Origin: Dechloromonas sp.
GTDB lineage: Bacteria > Pseudomonadota > Gammaproteobacteria > Burkholderiales > Rhodocyclaceae
Assembly (NCBI GenBank): GCA_028687035.1
Contig: JAQUAX010000001.1
Span: 248,001-312,000, forward strand
Direction: 5' to 3'
Length of the DNA: 64,000 bases
Within the stretch, counting starts at the first letter, position 1. Every line of letters begins with the position of its first letter. Under the pieces are notes generated by a model. That model ran no database searches, had not been told where the DNA came from, and saw only the letters and a list, made by a program, of their open reading frames with translations. A program made the position numbers and the translations under genes. Of the stretch, positions 1 to 10,831 are shown piece after piece.

Positions 1-1483
<1,483 letters not shown>

Positions 1484-1495
1484 CGCGGGCTCCTT

Positions 1496-2314
1496 TCAGG
1501 CGTATTTGCAGAGGATCACGGCGGAAGCCTTGAACACCGCGCAGGCCTGGCCGCCGACGGCGAGGCCGAGCTTGCCGACGCTCTCGTGGGTGACCACGGC
1601 GCACACCGACTTGCCGCTCTTCATCATCAGCGTGACTTCGGAATTGACCGGGCCTTCGTGGATGCGGGTGATCTCGCCCCACAGGTGGTTGCGCGCGGTG
1701 GTCCGGATGTTCGGGTCGTTGAGCAGCAGCACCGACGACGACTTGACCAGCGCGCTGATCTCGCCGCCTATCGTCAGGCCGAGGGCGTCGGCCGAGTCGC
1801 GGGTGATCACCGCGACGATCTCGTTGTCGTCATCCAGCTTCAGGCGCACCTCGAAATCGACGTGGCCCTCGCGCAGCCCGACGATGTGGCCGGCGAACTG
1901 GTTGCGCGCGCTGGTCTTCATCGACAGCCGCTTCAACAGCTGGCGGAACTGCTGAAAATCGCCGGCCTCGCCGTCGTTCATGCTGGCCGTCAGGCGGTCG
2001 AGCGCGGCCTGGTATTCGGCCTCGAGCGCCCGGTACAGCGCGACGACCTTGCGCCCGTACTCGGTCATCTGCGTGCCGCCGCCGTTCCGGCCGCCGGTCG
2101 AGCGCAGCACCAGCGGCTGCTCGGCCAGGTTGTTCATCGCATCGACCGCGTCCCAGGCCGCCTTGTACGACAGCGGCACGGCTTTTGCTGCCTGCGAGAT
2201 CGAGCCGTGCTGATCGATGGCTTCGAGCAGGCGGATCCGGGTATCGCCGAGGAAGGTGCCGAATTCGGAATCGACTTCGAGTTTGCCGCGCAGGCGGTGC
2301 AGGAGACTGTCCAT
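1496..2314 (-). CDS. modE: Molybdate-responsive transcriptional regulator ModE
   Basis: ModE is a dimeric DNA-binding protein that senses cytoplasmic molybdate and represses uptake genes when Mo is abundant. The N-terminal LysR-like winged helix covers about residues 20-110 (GSISQAAKAVPLSYKAAWDA, then STGGRNGGGTQMT). Two tandem Mop/TOBE domains follow, beginning SARNQFAGHI and TARNHLWGEI, and bind oxyanion. At 272 aa it has the usual full-length architecture. I chose the ATG at 2314: the longer frame starting at 2362 would place coding sequence over a ModE operator at 2329-2353, and MDSLLHRLRGKL fits the normal N-terminus. The operator implies autoregulation. It leads an operon with the Cys-Cys protein and two modA genes. 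Confidence 0.95.
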   Translation of the reverse strand: MDSLLHRLRGKLEVDSEFGTFLGDTRIRLLEAIDQHGSISQAAKAVPLSYKAAWDAVDAMNNLAEQPLVLRSTGGRNGGGTQMTEYGRKVVALYRALEAEYQAALDRLTASMNDGEAGDFQQFRQLLKRLSMKTSARNQFAGHIVGLREGHVDFEVRLKLDDDNEIVAVITRDSADALGLTIGGEISALVKSSSVLLLNDPNIRTTARNHLWGEITRIHEGPVNSEVTLMMKSGKSVCAVVTHESVGKLGLAVGGQACAVFKASAVILCKYA

Positions 2315-2328
2315 GGTCGTTGCTCGTT

Positions 2329-2353
2329 TGTCTATATAGCCGTCAATATAACG
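2329..2353 (-). promoter_or_regulatory. ModE operator upstream of modE
   Basis: The sequence reads TCTATATA, six bases, AATATAACG. This matches the known ModE site pattern CGNTATATA-N6-TATATAACG on both arms with few mismatches. It sits 15-39 bases before the modE start, where binding would block transcription of modE and the modA genes. Confidence 0.7.
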
Positions 2354-2445
2354 CAGCTTCAATTTCCGGCGAAACCGGCCGGCGCTATGGTTGCATGAAT
2401 CGATCGGTCGGCCCTACAGTGCGGTCAACCCGACAGAATTCGCTG

Positions 2446-2466
2446 ATTACGAACCTATATAGCGAG
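2446..2466. promoter_or_regulatory. Partial ModE-like site upstream of the molbindin gene
   Basis: On the minus strand the arm TCGCTATATA is a perfect ModE half-site, but the second arm six bases on (TAAT) is poor. It lies about 40 bases before the molbindin ATG. It could be a weak ModE site controlling the molbindin gene; it could also be chance. Confidence 0.4.
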
Positions 2467-2504
2467 AAGCGGGCCAGGTCGGTCAATCATTCAGGAGAAC
2501 AGCA

Positions 2505-2933
2505 ATGAACGTCAGCGCACGCAATGTATTCAAGGGAAAAATCAGCGCTCTGGTCGATGGCGCGGTCAATGCCGAGGTCGAACTGAGCCTGCCCGGGGGC
2601 GACAAGATTGTCGCAATCGTGACAGAGGGCAGCGTCAGGTCGCTCGGCCTGGCCGTCGGCGGCGACGCGGTCGCCTACGTCAAGGCGCCGTGGGTGATGC
2701 TGCTGGCTGGCCCGCAAGAAGCCCGCTTCTCGGCGCGCAACCAGCTGTCCGGCAAGGTCGCCGTGCTGCACAAGGGTGCGGTCAACACCGAGGTCGGCGT
2801 CGAATTGCCCGGCGGCAGCCTCGTCTACGCGGTGGTCACCAACGAGGCGGTGATGGAGCTGGGACTGAAGGAAGGCGTCGCCGCGACGGCGCTGATCAAG
2901 GCCAGCCACGTCATCCTCGGCGTGCCGGCCTGA
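2505..2933 (+). CDS. modG: Molbindin with two Mop (TOBE) domains
   Basis: This is a 142-aa cytoplasmic molybdate-binding and storage protein of the ModG/Mop type. It consists of two repeats only: residues ~2-68 begin NVSARNVFKGKISAL and residues ~73-140 begin FSARNQLSGKVAVL. Each repeat ends in a K(A/S)..V(M/I)L strand. Such proteins assemble into oligomers that buffer oxyanion. A strong CAGGAG ribosome-binding site precedes the ATG. The gene is transcribed divergently from modE and converges on the DUF2478 gene, 7 bases between stops. A ModE-like half-site lies upstream, so regulation by Mo is plausible. It could also be called mop; the two-domain architecture favours modG. Confidence 0.9.
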   Translation: MNVSARNVFKGKISALVDGAVNAEVELSLPGGDKIVAIVTEGSVRSLGLAVGGDAVAYVKAPWVMLLAGPQEARFSARNQLSGKVAVLHKGAVNTEVGVELPGGSLVYAVVTNEAVMELGLKEGVAATALIKASHVILGVPA

Positions 2934-2940
2934 TCGCGCG

Positions 2941-3462
2941 TCAGCCGCCCGTCCGGGGCAGGCTGTCGAACCAGGCGTCGAGCGCCGCGCGGTCGACCGG
3001 CAGATCGACCGCGAATCCGCCGGTGAAGCGGTGCCAGTCGGCCAGGCGCCGTTCCGGCACGATGGTCAGTACCGGGATGCCGCGGCTCATCAGGTCGAGC
3101 ATCTCGGCGGCGAAACCGCCGCCTTCGGCTTCCAGATTGCTGTAGCGGTTGAACACCGCGAGCTCCGCCCCTTCGGCGGCGATCCGCCGCAGCACGACGC
3201 TCGCCTCGGCGAGCAGGCCCGGGTCGAGGGCGCAGGATTCGGAGCCGGCGCCGAGATCCTGGGTGATCGGGTAGAGGCTGCCGTCGTCGAGATCGACCAG
3301 TACGACCTGGCAGCCGTTGTCACAGTCGCGCATTTCCTGCAGCAGGCCGCGGATGCGCCGGCCGGCCCGGCGCCGGTCCGCGGCGAACCCGGCGAGCAGC
3401 GCGTCGGCCTCGCCGGAACGGGGTGCAACCAGGGCGGCGATGCGGGGCGGGGCGTCGGTCAT
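2941..3462 (-). CDS. DUF2478 family protein (molybdenum-locus associated)
   Basis: This 173-aa protein matches the DUF2478 pattern: an N-terminal strand RIAALVAPRSGEADALLAGF, then LLQEM, CQVVLVDLDDG, and a conserved centre FNRYSNLEAEGGGFAAEM. Members of this family are typically found beside molybdate transport genes and are thought to be nucleotide-binding, but no biochemical role is established to my knowledge. The start at 3462 (MTDAPPRIA) is preferred over a longer frame whose extra residues are low-complexity. No good ribosome-binding site is visible. It lies 61 bases after the di-haem cytochrome gene on the same strand and is probably the last gene of the operon that begins at 8652. Confidence 0.75.
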   Translation of the reverse strand: MTDAPPRIAALVAPRSGEADALLAGFAADRRRAGRRIRGLLQEMRDCDNGCQVVLVDLDDGSLYPITQDLGAGSESCALDPGLLAEASVVLRRIAAEGAELAVFNRYSNLEAEGGGFAAEMLDLMSRGIPVLTIVPERRLADWHRFTGGFAVDLPVDRAALDAWFDSLPRTGG

Positions 3463-3523
3463 GGGCGATGCCGTTTGGAAAAGGATGGAATGATAGCGCG
3501 CGGCGCTACGCCGCGCGCCCCCG

Positions 3524-4852
3524 TTACAGCGATTCGAGGAAGGCGAGCAATGCCCGCCGCGCCTCGGGCGCCAGTTCGACATAGCGCCGGCGGGCCGCCG
3601 CCGCCTCGCCGTCGTGCCAGACCACCGCCTCCTGCAGGTTGCGGGCGCGCCCGTCGTGCAGGTACTGGCTGTGTTCGTTGATCCTCGGTACCAGGCCGAT
3701 TCCCCACAGCGGCGGCGTCCGCCACTGCCGCGGGCCGGCCCGGTAGTCCGGCCGGCCGTCGGCCAGGCCCGGCCCCAGGTCGTGCAGCAGCAGGTCGGTG
3801 TAGGGCGCGATGTGCCGGCCGGCCGTCAGCGGGAAGCGCGGCGCCGGGCCGGTCCGCAGTTCCGGCCGGTGGCAGGCGGTGCAGCCGATCCGCTCGAACA
3901 GTGCAGCGCCGTCCCGGACCTGCGGGGCGTCGGCGTCGCGTTGCGGCGGTGGCGCGACGTGGGCGAGGTAGAACTCGATCGCGTCGAGGTCGGCCGCCGG
4001 CAGCTCGGGGTGGGCGGCCGACGGCGCTACCCGGCAGGCGGCCTGGGCCGCCGTGCAGTTCTCGCTCGGGAACAGCGGCGACGTGATGCCGAGATCGCCG
4101 ACGAAGGCACCGGCGATCTGCTGGCGCAGGTTGGGCATGTTGGCCTTGAAGCCGAAGCGGCCGACGACGTCGCGCCCGGTCGCCACATCGCGCACCCGGT
4201 TGACCCGGCCGCGCACGCCATCCGGCTTGGCCTCGCGTGCCAGGCGGAGCAGCGTCGCGGCCGGTACCGCCTCGAGCAGGCCGAGGCCATAGACCGGCTG
4301 GCCGACGCGCAGCGAATGCAGGCTGCCGTGCAGGTCGCCATAGGCGAGATCGACGAATTCGACCTGCGGCCGGCGCTGCGCGACTTTCTCGCCGCCGGCC
4401 AGGGTGACCGCCGGCAGTTCGATCCAGGACAGCGCGGCCCGGCCTTCGCCGGGCACGCCGGGGACGCCTTCCTCGTTCAGCTGGCCGCCGTAGGCCGGAT
4501 GCGGCTTCGGGCCGCCGTCGGCGGCACGGCCGGGAACCGACAGGCGGACCAGCATCGACAGCATGCGTTCGTCCGGCCCGTCCGGCGCGCGGCCGCGGCC
4601 GTTCTTCTGGTGGCAGGAAATGCAGGCCAGCCGGTTGTACAGCGGGCCGAGTCCGGCCGCCTTGTCGTCGGCCGGGGCGATCACCCAGCTCTGGCGGAAC
4701 AGGCTGCGGCCGCGGAAGAAACGTTCGCGGCCGGCGTCGTCGAGGCCGGGCAGTGGCTGCAGGTAGGCCTCGCGCAGCGCCGCCGCGTCGTCGGCGCGGG
4801 CGTTTGCGGTCGACAGGCAGAACAACGCAAAAATCAGGCACAGGGCGCGCAT
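3524..4852 (-). CDS. Di-haem c-type cytochrome, DUF1111 family (thiol oxidoreductase-like)
   Basis: This is a 442-aa exported cytochrome. A Sec signal peptide (ALCLIFALFCLSTANARA) precedes two CXXCH haem-attachment sites: CISCH near residue 76 and CTACH near residue 325. Around them are features of the DUF1111 / 'di-haem oxidoreductase' family (FRGRSLFRQSW, FGFKANMPNLRQQIAGAF, RTPPLWGIG, YLHDGRARN). These proteins are distant relatives of bacterial cytochrome c peroxidases and often sit next to metal-uptake genes. Here the gene starts two bases after the stop of a periplasmic binding protein gene, with GGGAG inside that gene as ribosome-binding site. A role in changing the redox state or releasing a metal ligand in the periplasm is inference. 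Confidence 0.85.
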   Translation of the reverse strand: MRALCLIFALFCLSTANARADDAAALREAYLQPLPGLDDAGRERFFRGRSLFRQSWVIAPADDKAAGLGPLYNRLACISCHQKNGRGRAPDGPDERMLSMLVRLSVPGRAADGGPKPHPAYGGQLNEEGVPGVPGEGRAALSWIELPAVTLAGGEKVAQRRPQVEFVDLAYGDLHGSLHSLRVGQPVYGLGLLEAVPAATLLRLAREAKPDGVRGRVNRVRDVATGRDVVGRFGFKANMPNLRQQIAGAFVGDLGITSPLFPSENCTAAQAACRVAPSAAHPELPAADLDAIEFYLAHVAPPPQRDADAPQVRDGAALFERIGCTACHRPELRTGPAPRFPLTAGRHIAPYTDLLLHDLGPGLADGRPDYRAGPRQWRTPPLWGIGLVPRINEHSQYLHDGRARNLQEAVVWHDGEAAAARRRYVELAPEARRALLAFLESL

Positions 4853-4854
4853 GT

Positions 4855-6171
4855 TCAGGCTCCCATCCGATCGAGACGGCGGGCGATGTCGCCGCGCCGG
4901 GCGCGGCTGGCCTGCTGCCATTGTGCTTCGAGTGCGTTGGCGGCCGGGGCCGTCGCCGCCTCGCGGCGGTCGCGGAAGGGCGCCAGCAGTGCCGGGTCGG
5001 CCGCCTCGGCGGCGGAAAGCGGCGGCGCCTCGAGCTGCCGGCGAACCGCGCCGACATCGCGCCCGGCCGCTTCCGCCCGGTGCACGCGCCGCCACAGTCC
5101 GGCCAGTTCGCCGTGCTCGCGGGTCAGGGTTTGGGCGAACAGCGCGGCGACCAGGCCGAGGCGGTCGCGCGTCGCGTCGCCGTCATAGTCGAAGACGCCC
5201 CGTTCGGCCGCCCGGAAGGGATCGAAGTAGTCGGCCGGCAGTTCGCGGTAGACGGCCGGGCGGACCGGCAATTTGCGGATGTCGCGGTGCGTGATCAGGC
5301 GCTGGCCGGCGGCCGACAGCACGAAGTCCGCGAAGGCGCGGGCGCCGTCCGGGTTGGGCGCGTCGCGGCAGATCGCGATGTGCGCCGGGTTGATGCCGCT
5401 GTGCGCCGGGTAGGCGAAACGCAGCGGTGCGCCGTTGGCGATCGCCGCGGCCGAAAAGAAGTCGATCGACAGGCCGAGCGGGCACCGGCCGCTGGCGACC
5501 TCGTCGGTGACGAAGGTCGATCCGGCTTCCATGACGCTGCCCGCATTGCCGGCGATCGCGCTCCACACCGCCCAGCCGCGTTCCCAGCCGTAGGCCTGGA
5601 GCACGATGTCGACCATCACCGGCGCGAAGCCGACGCGGCCGGGGTCGGGCAGCGCGATCCGGCCGGACCAGGCCGGCGCCGCCAGTTCGGACCAGTCCTG
5701 CGGTACGGCGAGGCCGAGGCGGGCCAGTTCGGCCGGATTGACGATGAAGCCGTAGCCGGCCATCTCGGTCGCTGCATAGTAGCCTTCGGCGTCGGCCAGC
5801 CGGGCGCGGCCGACGTGCCCGGGCAGGCCGTCGCGGTCGATCGCCAGCGCTTGCCAGGCGCCTTCGGCGGCGAGCGATGCGAAGTTGCGCGGCGATGCGC
5901 TCCAGTAGACGTCGATGCCGGATTGCCGGGGCTGGCGCAGCGTGGGCAGCGCGTCGTGCGGCATGCGCCAGACCAGCTGCAGCCGGTATTGCGGCCAGGC
6001 TTTCTCGAAGGCCGCTTCGAAGCGGGAGAAGACCTCGTCGTTGTAGCTGGTCAGGACGACGACCGGCTGGCGGGACGGGGCCGCCGGTGCGGCGCGGCCG
6101 GCCGCGGGCAGGGCGCCGAGCGCGAGCAGCAGTCGGCGGCGGAGCGCGGAAAAATCGGGATTGTCGTTCAT
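4855..6171 (-). CDS. Periplasmic substrate-binding protein of the Fe3+-type ABC family
   Basis: This is a 438-aa extracytoplasmic binding protein. An Arg-rich signal sequence (ALRRRLLLALGALPAAGRA) is followed by VVVLTSYNDEVFSRFEAAFE, typical of the iron/thiamin-type class of binding proteins, then YWSASPRNF and an AATEMAGYGFIVNP hinge. Most family members end near 340 aa; this one carries about 90 extra residues at the C-terminus that I cannot assign. No ABC permease or ATPase gene is adjacent, so it is an orphan partner of the TonB receptor (8 bases upstream) and the di-haem cytochrome (2 bases downstream). The ligand is unknown; a metal or metal chelate is the best inference from context. 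Confidence 0.85.
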   Translation of the reverse strand: MNDNPDFSALRRRLLLALGALPAAGRAAPAAPSRQPVVVLTSYNDEVFSRFEAAFEKAWPQYRLQLVWRMPHDALPTLRQPRQSGIDVYWSASPRNFASLAAEGAWQALAIDRDGLPGHVGRARLADAEGYYAATEMAGYGFIVNPAELARLGLAVPQDWSELAAPAWSGRIALPDPGRVGFAPVMVDIVLQAYGWERGWAVWSAIAGNAGSVMEAGSTFVTDEVASGRCPLGLSIDFFSAAAIANGAPLRFAYPAHSGINPAHIAICRDAPNPDGARAFADFVLSAAGQRLITHRDIRKLPVRPAVYRELPADYFDPFRAAERGVFDYDGDATRDRLGLVAALFAQTLTREHGELAGLWRRVHRAEAAGRDVGAVRRQLEAPPLSAAEAADPALLAPFRDRREAATAPAANALEAQWQQASRARRGDIARRLDRMGA

Positions 6172-6179
6172 CACGGACC

Positions 6180-8210
6180 TCACAGGGGCAGGTTGAATTG
6201 GGTGAAATAGCCGCGGCCGGCTTCCGGGTAGCCTTCGCTGATCGTGTACAGGCGGTCGAACAGGTTGTAGACGCCGGCCTCGACCAGCAGACCGCCGGCG
6301 AAGCGGTAGCCGGCCTTCAGGTTGAACACCGCGAAGCCGGGTGCGCGCTGCCGGCCGTCGCTCGACGAGTAGCGCCCCGACATCGCATTGACGCTGGAAC
6401 TCAGCGTCAGCGGCCCGGTGGGGCGCCAGATCAGCGCGGCAAACAGCTTGTGGCGCGGACTGTCGGTCAGCTGCAGCCCGTCGTCGCCCCGGTTGCGGCG
6501 GTCGAGGAAGCTGTAGGCCGCGTCGAGTTCGAGATTGCGCCGGAGCTCGCCGTGGGCGCCGAACTCGAGGCCGGCGGCGCTGCTGCGGGCGACGTTCTGG
6601 TTCTGCGTGCAGTTCGGGTTCGGATTGCTGCAGGCGCCGGCGGCGATCACCGACGACTGGATCAGGTTGTCGACGTCGCTGTAGAACACGAGGGCTTCGC
6701 CGGTCCATCGGCTGCCCAGGCGGTCGCTGTAGCCGACCTCGAAATGCGTGGCTTCCTCGGATTCCAGGCCGGCGTTCGGGATCGCGCTGCCGAGCTTGTA
6801 GGAGTAGCGTTCCTTGATCGTCGGAAAGCGGCTCTTGCGGGCGATGCTGGCCGACAGCAGTCCGCTCGGCGAGAGCCGGTAGCGCAGGCCGATCTGTGCG
6901 TTGGTCGCGTCCTTGTCGCCGCGGGCGAAATCCGAAACGATCCCGGTCGAGCTGTTGTAATCCTCGGCCTGCAGCGTCTTGCGCGTGTCGTAGCCGAGGC
7001 CGGCGACCAGCGACAGCCGTTCGCCGAGGCGCTGGCTGTCCTCGAGATTGAACGACTGCGTCCGGTCGCGGAAATGGCGTACCGGCTGGCCGCGGTCGTG
7101 TTCGCGGTGGACGTCCTCCTTGTAGTGAAAAGCGGTTTTCAGCTGGTTGCCGTCGGCGAGCCTGAATTCGCCCTCGACGCTGAAACCGTCGGTGTAGTCG
7201 TCGTACCAGCTCTGGAAGGCGTATTTCTTCGTCTGCGTCGTGTAGGTCGCGTCGTCGTACGAGAACAGCGAATTCCTGAAGGTGTCGTGGTAGGCCCGGA
7301 ACTTCAGCCGGTGTTCGCCGATCGCGGTGTTGGTCAGCAGGTAAACGCTGTCCTTGTCCCAGTACGGCCAGCGCCAGTAGCGCGGCATGATGCCGGCGAC
7401 CCGTCCGGCGTAAGGCGGCGTTCCCTTCTGGCCGTGCTGGCTGATGAAGTTGATCGCGTACTCGTCGGTCGCGTTCGGCGTCAGCCCGAGCTTCAGGTTC
7501 AGCTTGCGGTCGGTGTGGTCGCTGTTGTCGCGGCGGCCGCCGGCGTCGCCGGGGCTCGGCACGTAGCTGCCGGGCAGCGCGTAGTGGTCCTGTTCCAGGT
7601 AGGAGGCGCCGATCTGGGCGTACCAGTTGCCCTGGTTGGTGCCGAGGTTGGTGTAGCTGTGGTAGCCGTTGGCCGATCCGTTGTCGTCGAATCCGAAACC
7701 GCCGCCGATCTCGCCCTCGAAGGCGGCCGCCGGCCGGCGGCTGATCAGGTTGATCGCGCCGCCCAGCGTGTTCGGGCCATAGACCATCGAGCTGAAACCG
7801 CGGGCGACCTCGATGCGCGACAGGTCGAAGGTCGTGAAGCGACCGAGATCGACGTAGCCGTCGTACGGCACGTAAATCGGGATGCCGTCGATGAAGACCG
7901 GGACCTGGCGGAGATCGAAGCCGCGGATGCTGGCCGTCTGCTCGTTGCGGGCCCCGAATCGCGCGCCGGTGACGCCGGGCAGCAGGTCGAGCGCGGTGCC
8001 GACGGTGTGCTTGTCGTGCTGGCGGATGTCCTCCAGTTCGATCTGGCTGGCGCCCAGGCTTTCCTCGCCGGCCGGCGTGGCGACGACCTGGATTTCGCCG
8101 AGTGCGAAGACCTGGGCTTCAGCCGCCGCCAGCGGGGCGGCGACGCCGATTCCGGCGAGCAGCGCGCATAGCCGCTGGCAGCGGGTGGGCGGACGTGGTT
8201 TCTCGTGCAT
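6180..8210 (-). CDS. TonB-dependent outer-membrane receptor
   Basis: This 676-aa outer-membrane receptor takes up ligands at the expense of TonB energy. The signal peptide (LCALLAGIGVAAPLAAAEA) is followed by a TonB-box-like region (EIQVVATP) and a plug domain (~45-165: LDLLPGVTGARFG, SIRGFDLRQVPVFIDGIPI, GPNTLGGAINLI). A 22-strand-type barrel runs to the end (NLKAGYRFAGGLLVEAGVYN, YTISEGYPEAGRGYFTQFN). The ATG at 8210 follows a GGGAG ribosome-binding site; an upstream in-frame start lacks one. It lies in the operon whose promoter region at 8653-8795 carries a ModE box, a sigma-54 promoter and NifA sites. That context suggests uptake of a metal chelate for nitrogenase rather than general iron uptake. 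The ligand cannot be read from the sequence. Confidence 0.93.
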   Translation of the reverse strand: MHEKPRPPTRCQRLCALLAGIGVAAPLAAAEAQVFALGEIQVVATPAGEESLGASQIELEDIRQHDKHTVGTALDLLPGVTGARFGARNEQTASIRGFDLRQVPVFIDGIPIYVPYDGYVDLGRFTTFDLSRIEVARGFSSMVYGPNTLGGAINLISRRPAAAFEGEIGGGFGFDDNGSANGYHSYTNLGTNQGNWYAQIGASYLEQDHYALPGSYVPSPGDAGGRRDNSDHTDRKLNLKLGLTPNATDEYAINFISQHGQKGTPPYAGRVAGIMPRYWRWPYWDKDSVYLLTNTAIGEHRLKFRAYHDTFRNSLFSYDDATYTTQTKKYAFQSWYDDYTDGFSVEGEFRLADGNQLKTAFHYKEDVHREHDRGQPVRHFRDRTQSFNLEDSQRLGERLSLVAGLGYDTRKTLQAEDYNSSTGIVSDFARGDKDATNAQIGLRYRLSPSGLLSASIARKSRFPTIKERYSYKLGSAIPNAGLESEEATHFEVGYSDRLGSRWTGEALVFYSDVDNLIQSSVIAAGACSNPNPNCTQNQNVARSSAAGLEFGAHGELRRNLELDAAYSFLDRRNRGDDGLQLTDSPRHKLFAALIWRPTGPLTLSSSVNAMSGRYSSSDGRQRAPGFAVFNLKAGYRFAGGLLVEAGVYNLFDRLYTISEGYPEAGRGYFTQFNLPL

Positions 8211-8250
8211 GTTGTTCTCCCTGGTTGAAACGATCAAAAACCGGCCGGTG

Positions 8251-8652
8251 TCAGCGCGGCATGTCCGTGCTGAAAGCGTAGAAACCGCGCGCCGGATGGC
8301 ATGGTCCGGCGCATTCCCGGCGGAAGACCAGCCAGCGTCCGTCGCGCAGGCGCCAGGCGGCCATTTCCTCGCTGCGGCTGACGATTTCGTAGAACTCCTC
8401 GTCGTCGTCCGATGCCGGCTCGGTCAGCTGGAAACGGTGGGCGGTGAAGCAGGGGCGGTCGTCGGCGTCGTAGCCGACCGAGCGCTGCGCGGCGATCTCG
8501 TATTCGCTGTAGTGATCGAAATACAGGGGCGGCTCGACGGCATCGCGCCACTCGGCCGGGAGCTGGCGGCTCCAGCCGTTGGCGAGTTTCCTCGCCGCAT
8601 TCAGGCCGGCGTCGAGGTGCATCCTGCGGAGGCAATGGGCTGGTCGGTTCAT
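8251..8652 (-). CDS. Unknown protein leading the NifA/ModE-controlled uptake operon
   Basis: This 133-aa soluble protein matches no family I recognise. It has a charged N-terminal helix (LDAGLNAARKLANGWSRQL), a central YFDHYSEYEIAAQRS segment, an acidic run (ASDDDEEFYEIV), and two late cysteines near ECAGPCHPARG. No signal peptide or membrane segment is seen. The start is uncertain: an ATG at 8712 is excluded because the sigma-54 -24 element would lie inside the gene; ATG at 8652 directly abuts the ModE box; ATG at 8622 is also possible. None has a good ribosome-binding site. It is the first gene of the operon, 40 bases before the TonB receptor start, so a cytoplasmic or regulatory job in metal uptake is plausible but unproven. 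Confidence 0.7.
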   Translation of the reverse strand: MNRPAHCLRRMHLDAGLNAARKLANGWSRQLPAEWRDAVEPPLYFDHYSEYEIAAQRSVGYDADDRPCFTAHRFQLTEPASDDDEEFYEIVSRSEEMAAWRLRDGRWLVFRRECAGPCHPARGFYAFSTDMPR

Positions 8653-8680
8653 CTTTAAATATAGTGATGTATATAACGAT
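8653..8680 (-). promoter_or_regulatory. ModE operator in the uptake operon leader
   Basis: The right arm TATATAACGAT (8670-8680) is a perfect match to the ModE consensus; six bases away the left arm AAATATA is partial. It begins one base before the first gene and covers the predicted transcription start of the sigma-54 promoter at 8692-8707. Mo-loaded ModE bound here would block transcription. Confidence 0.75.
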
Positions 8681-8691
8681 GAACCAGACAT

Positions 8692-8707
8692 AGCAAAGGT
8701 GATGCCA
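8692..8707 (-). promoter_or_regulatory. Sigma-54 (-24/-12) promoter of the uptake operon
   Basis: Minus-strand sequence TGGCAT-CACCT-TTGCT matches the sigma-54 consensus TGGCAC-N5-TTGC with one mismatch and has the invariant GG and GC at the correct spacing. It points at the gene at 8251-8652, about 40 bases upstream of its start. Confidence 0.75.
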
Positions 8708-8759
8708 GGCATAAATTCGGGTCATTGGCCCGATTTACGCCAGTTTCCTGGTTTCGATG

Positions 8760-8775
8760 TGTAAAAAAATATACA
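8760..8775. promoter_or_regulatory. Possible NifA upstream site (TGT-N10-ACA), AT-rich
   Basis: TGT, ten A/T bases, ACA. The spacing is exact, but the interior lacks the CG...CG flanks of the other sites, so this one may be fortuitous or may be an AT-rich bending region (IHF-like). Confidence 0.45.
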
Positions 8776-8779
8776 GCGT

Positions 8780-8795
8780 TGTCGGCAAGCCGACA
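8780..8795. promoter_or_regulatory. NifA upstream activator site of the uptake operon
   Basis: TGTCGGCAAGCCGACA is a perfect 7-bp dyad that matches TGT-N10-ACA and the extended TGTCG-N6-CGACA form shared by other sites in this window. It lies 73 bases upstream of the -24 element, a typical distance for NifA. Confidence 0.72.
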
Positions 8796-8811
8796 GGCGG
8801 GCGGCCGAGCG

Positions 8812-10254
<1,443 letters not shown>

Positions 10255-10284
10255 GGGATTCTCCTTGGTTGCTGCAACGGCCAA

Positions 10285-10300
10285 TGCAAGGGAAGTGCCA
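10285..10300 (-). promoter_or_regulatory. Sigma-54 promoter of the ferredoxin-nifZ-nifF operon
   Basis: Minus-strand TGGCAC-TTCCC-TTGCA is a perfect -24/-12 element, 31 bases upstream of the ferredoxin start. Confidence 0.88.
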
Positions 10301-10343
10301 GGCGTTAATCCTTTCAAATCAACGATCCGCCTTGTCGCACGCC

Positions 10344-10359
10344 TGTCGGATTCGCGACA
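10344..10359. promoter_or_regulatory. NifA upstream activator site
   Basis: TGTCGGATTCGCGACA fits TGT-N10-ACA with TGTCG/CGACA arms and lies 44 bases upstream of the -24 element of the ferredoxin operon. Confidence 0.82.
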
Positions 10360-10397
10360 GACGACGGGTGGGCGCCGGGTTGCAGGTTGACGCAGTC

Positions 10398-10831
10398 GGT
10401 TGTGTAAATCCGACAGGTTGTTCGGCGAGGTGATGCGGGAGATTGGCGGCAGAAGCTCGGCAGGTGTGGCCGCTTTCCGGCCAGAGTCATCATCTGAGGG
10501 ATGGATCCGCCAATGGCAGCTTCCTGTAAATGACCGACAGCAGAGCTATCGACAGATGCCATCAATCTACGCGCAATGCTGGCAGAAGATTCCAGAGCGG
10601 TCGCCCGATCAGTGCTGAATTAAGGAGGCGGCGGTTTGAGCCTTTTCCGAGCAATTCTTGTTGTTCGAGAGATCGATTAACTACCTGCACATCGAATCTC
10701 GAACAGTCGACTCCATCCGCACGGTATTCGTCTTCATCTCGAAATGGCTCCGTATTTTGTAATGGATGGTCGTCGCTTCCACAAATCATCCATATGTCGT
10801 TATAGTTGAACATGCAAAATGGGAGGAAACG
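10398..10831. other. Gene-free AT-richer stretch before the restriction gene
   Basis: These roughly 430 bases separate the NifA-regulated ferredoxin promoter from the restriction endonuclease gene. Base composition drops compared with the flanks. Open frames here (for example 10562-10927 and 10314-10565, minus) have no plausible ribosome-binding sites or family matches and look like decayed or foreign sequence. I see no tRNA, direct repeats or transposase remnant that I can support. Confidence 0.5.

Noticed and set aside
10411-10425. TGT...ACA near the ferredoxin promoter
   Set aside because: Spacing is nine bases instead of ten, so it does not fit the NifA pattern.
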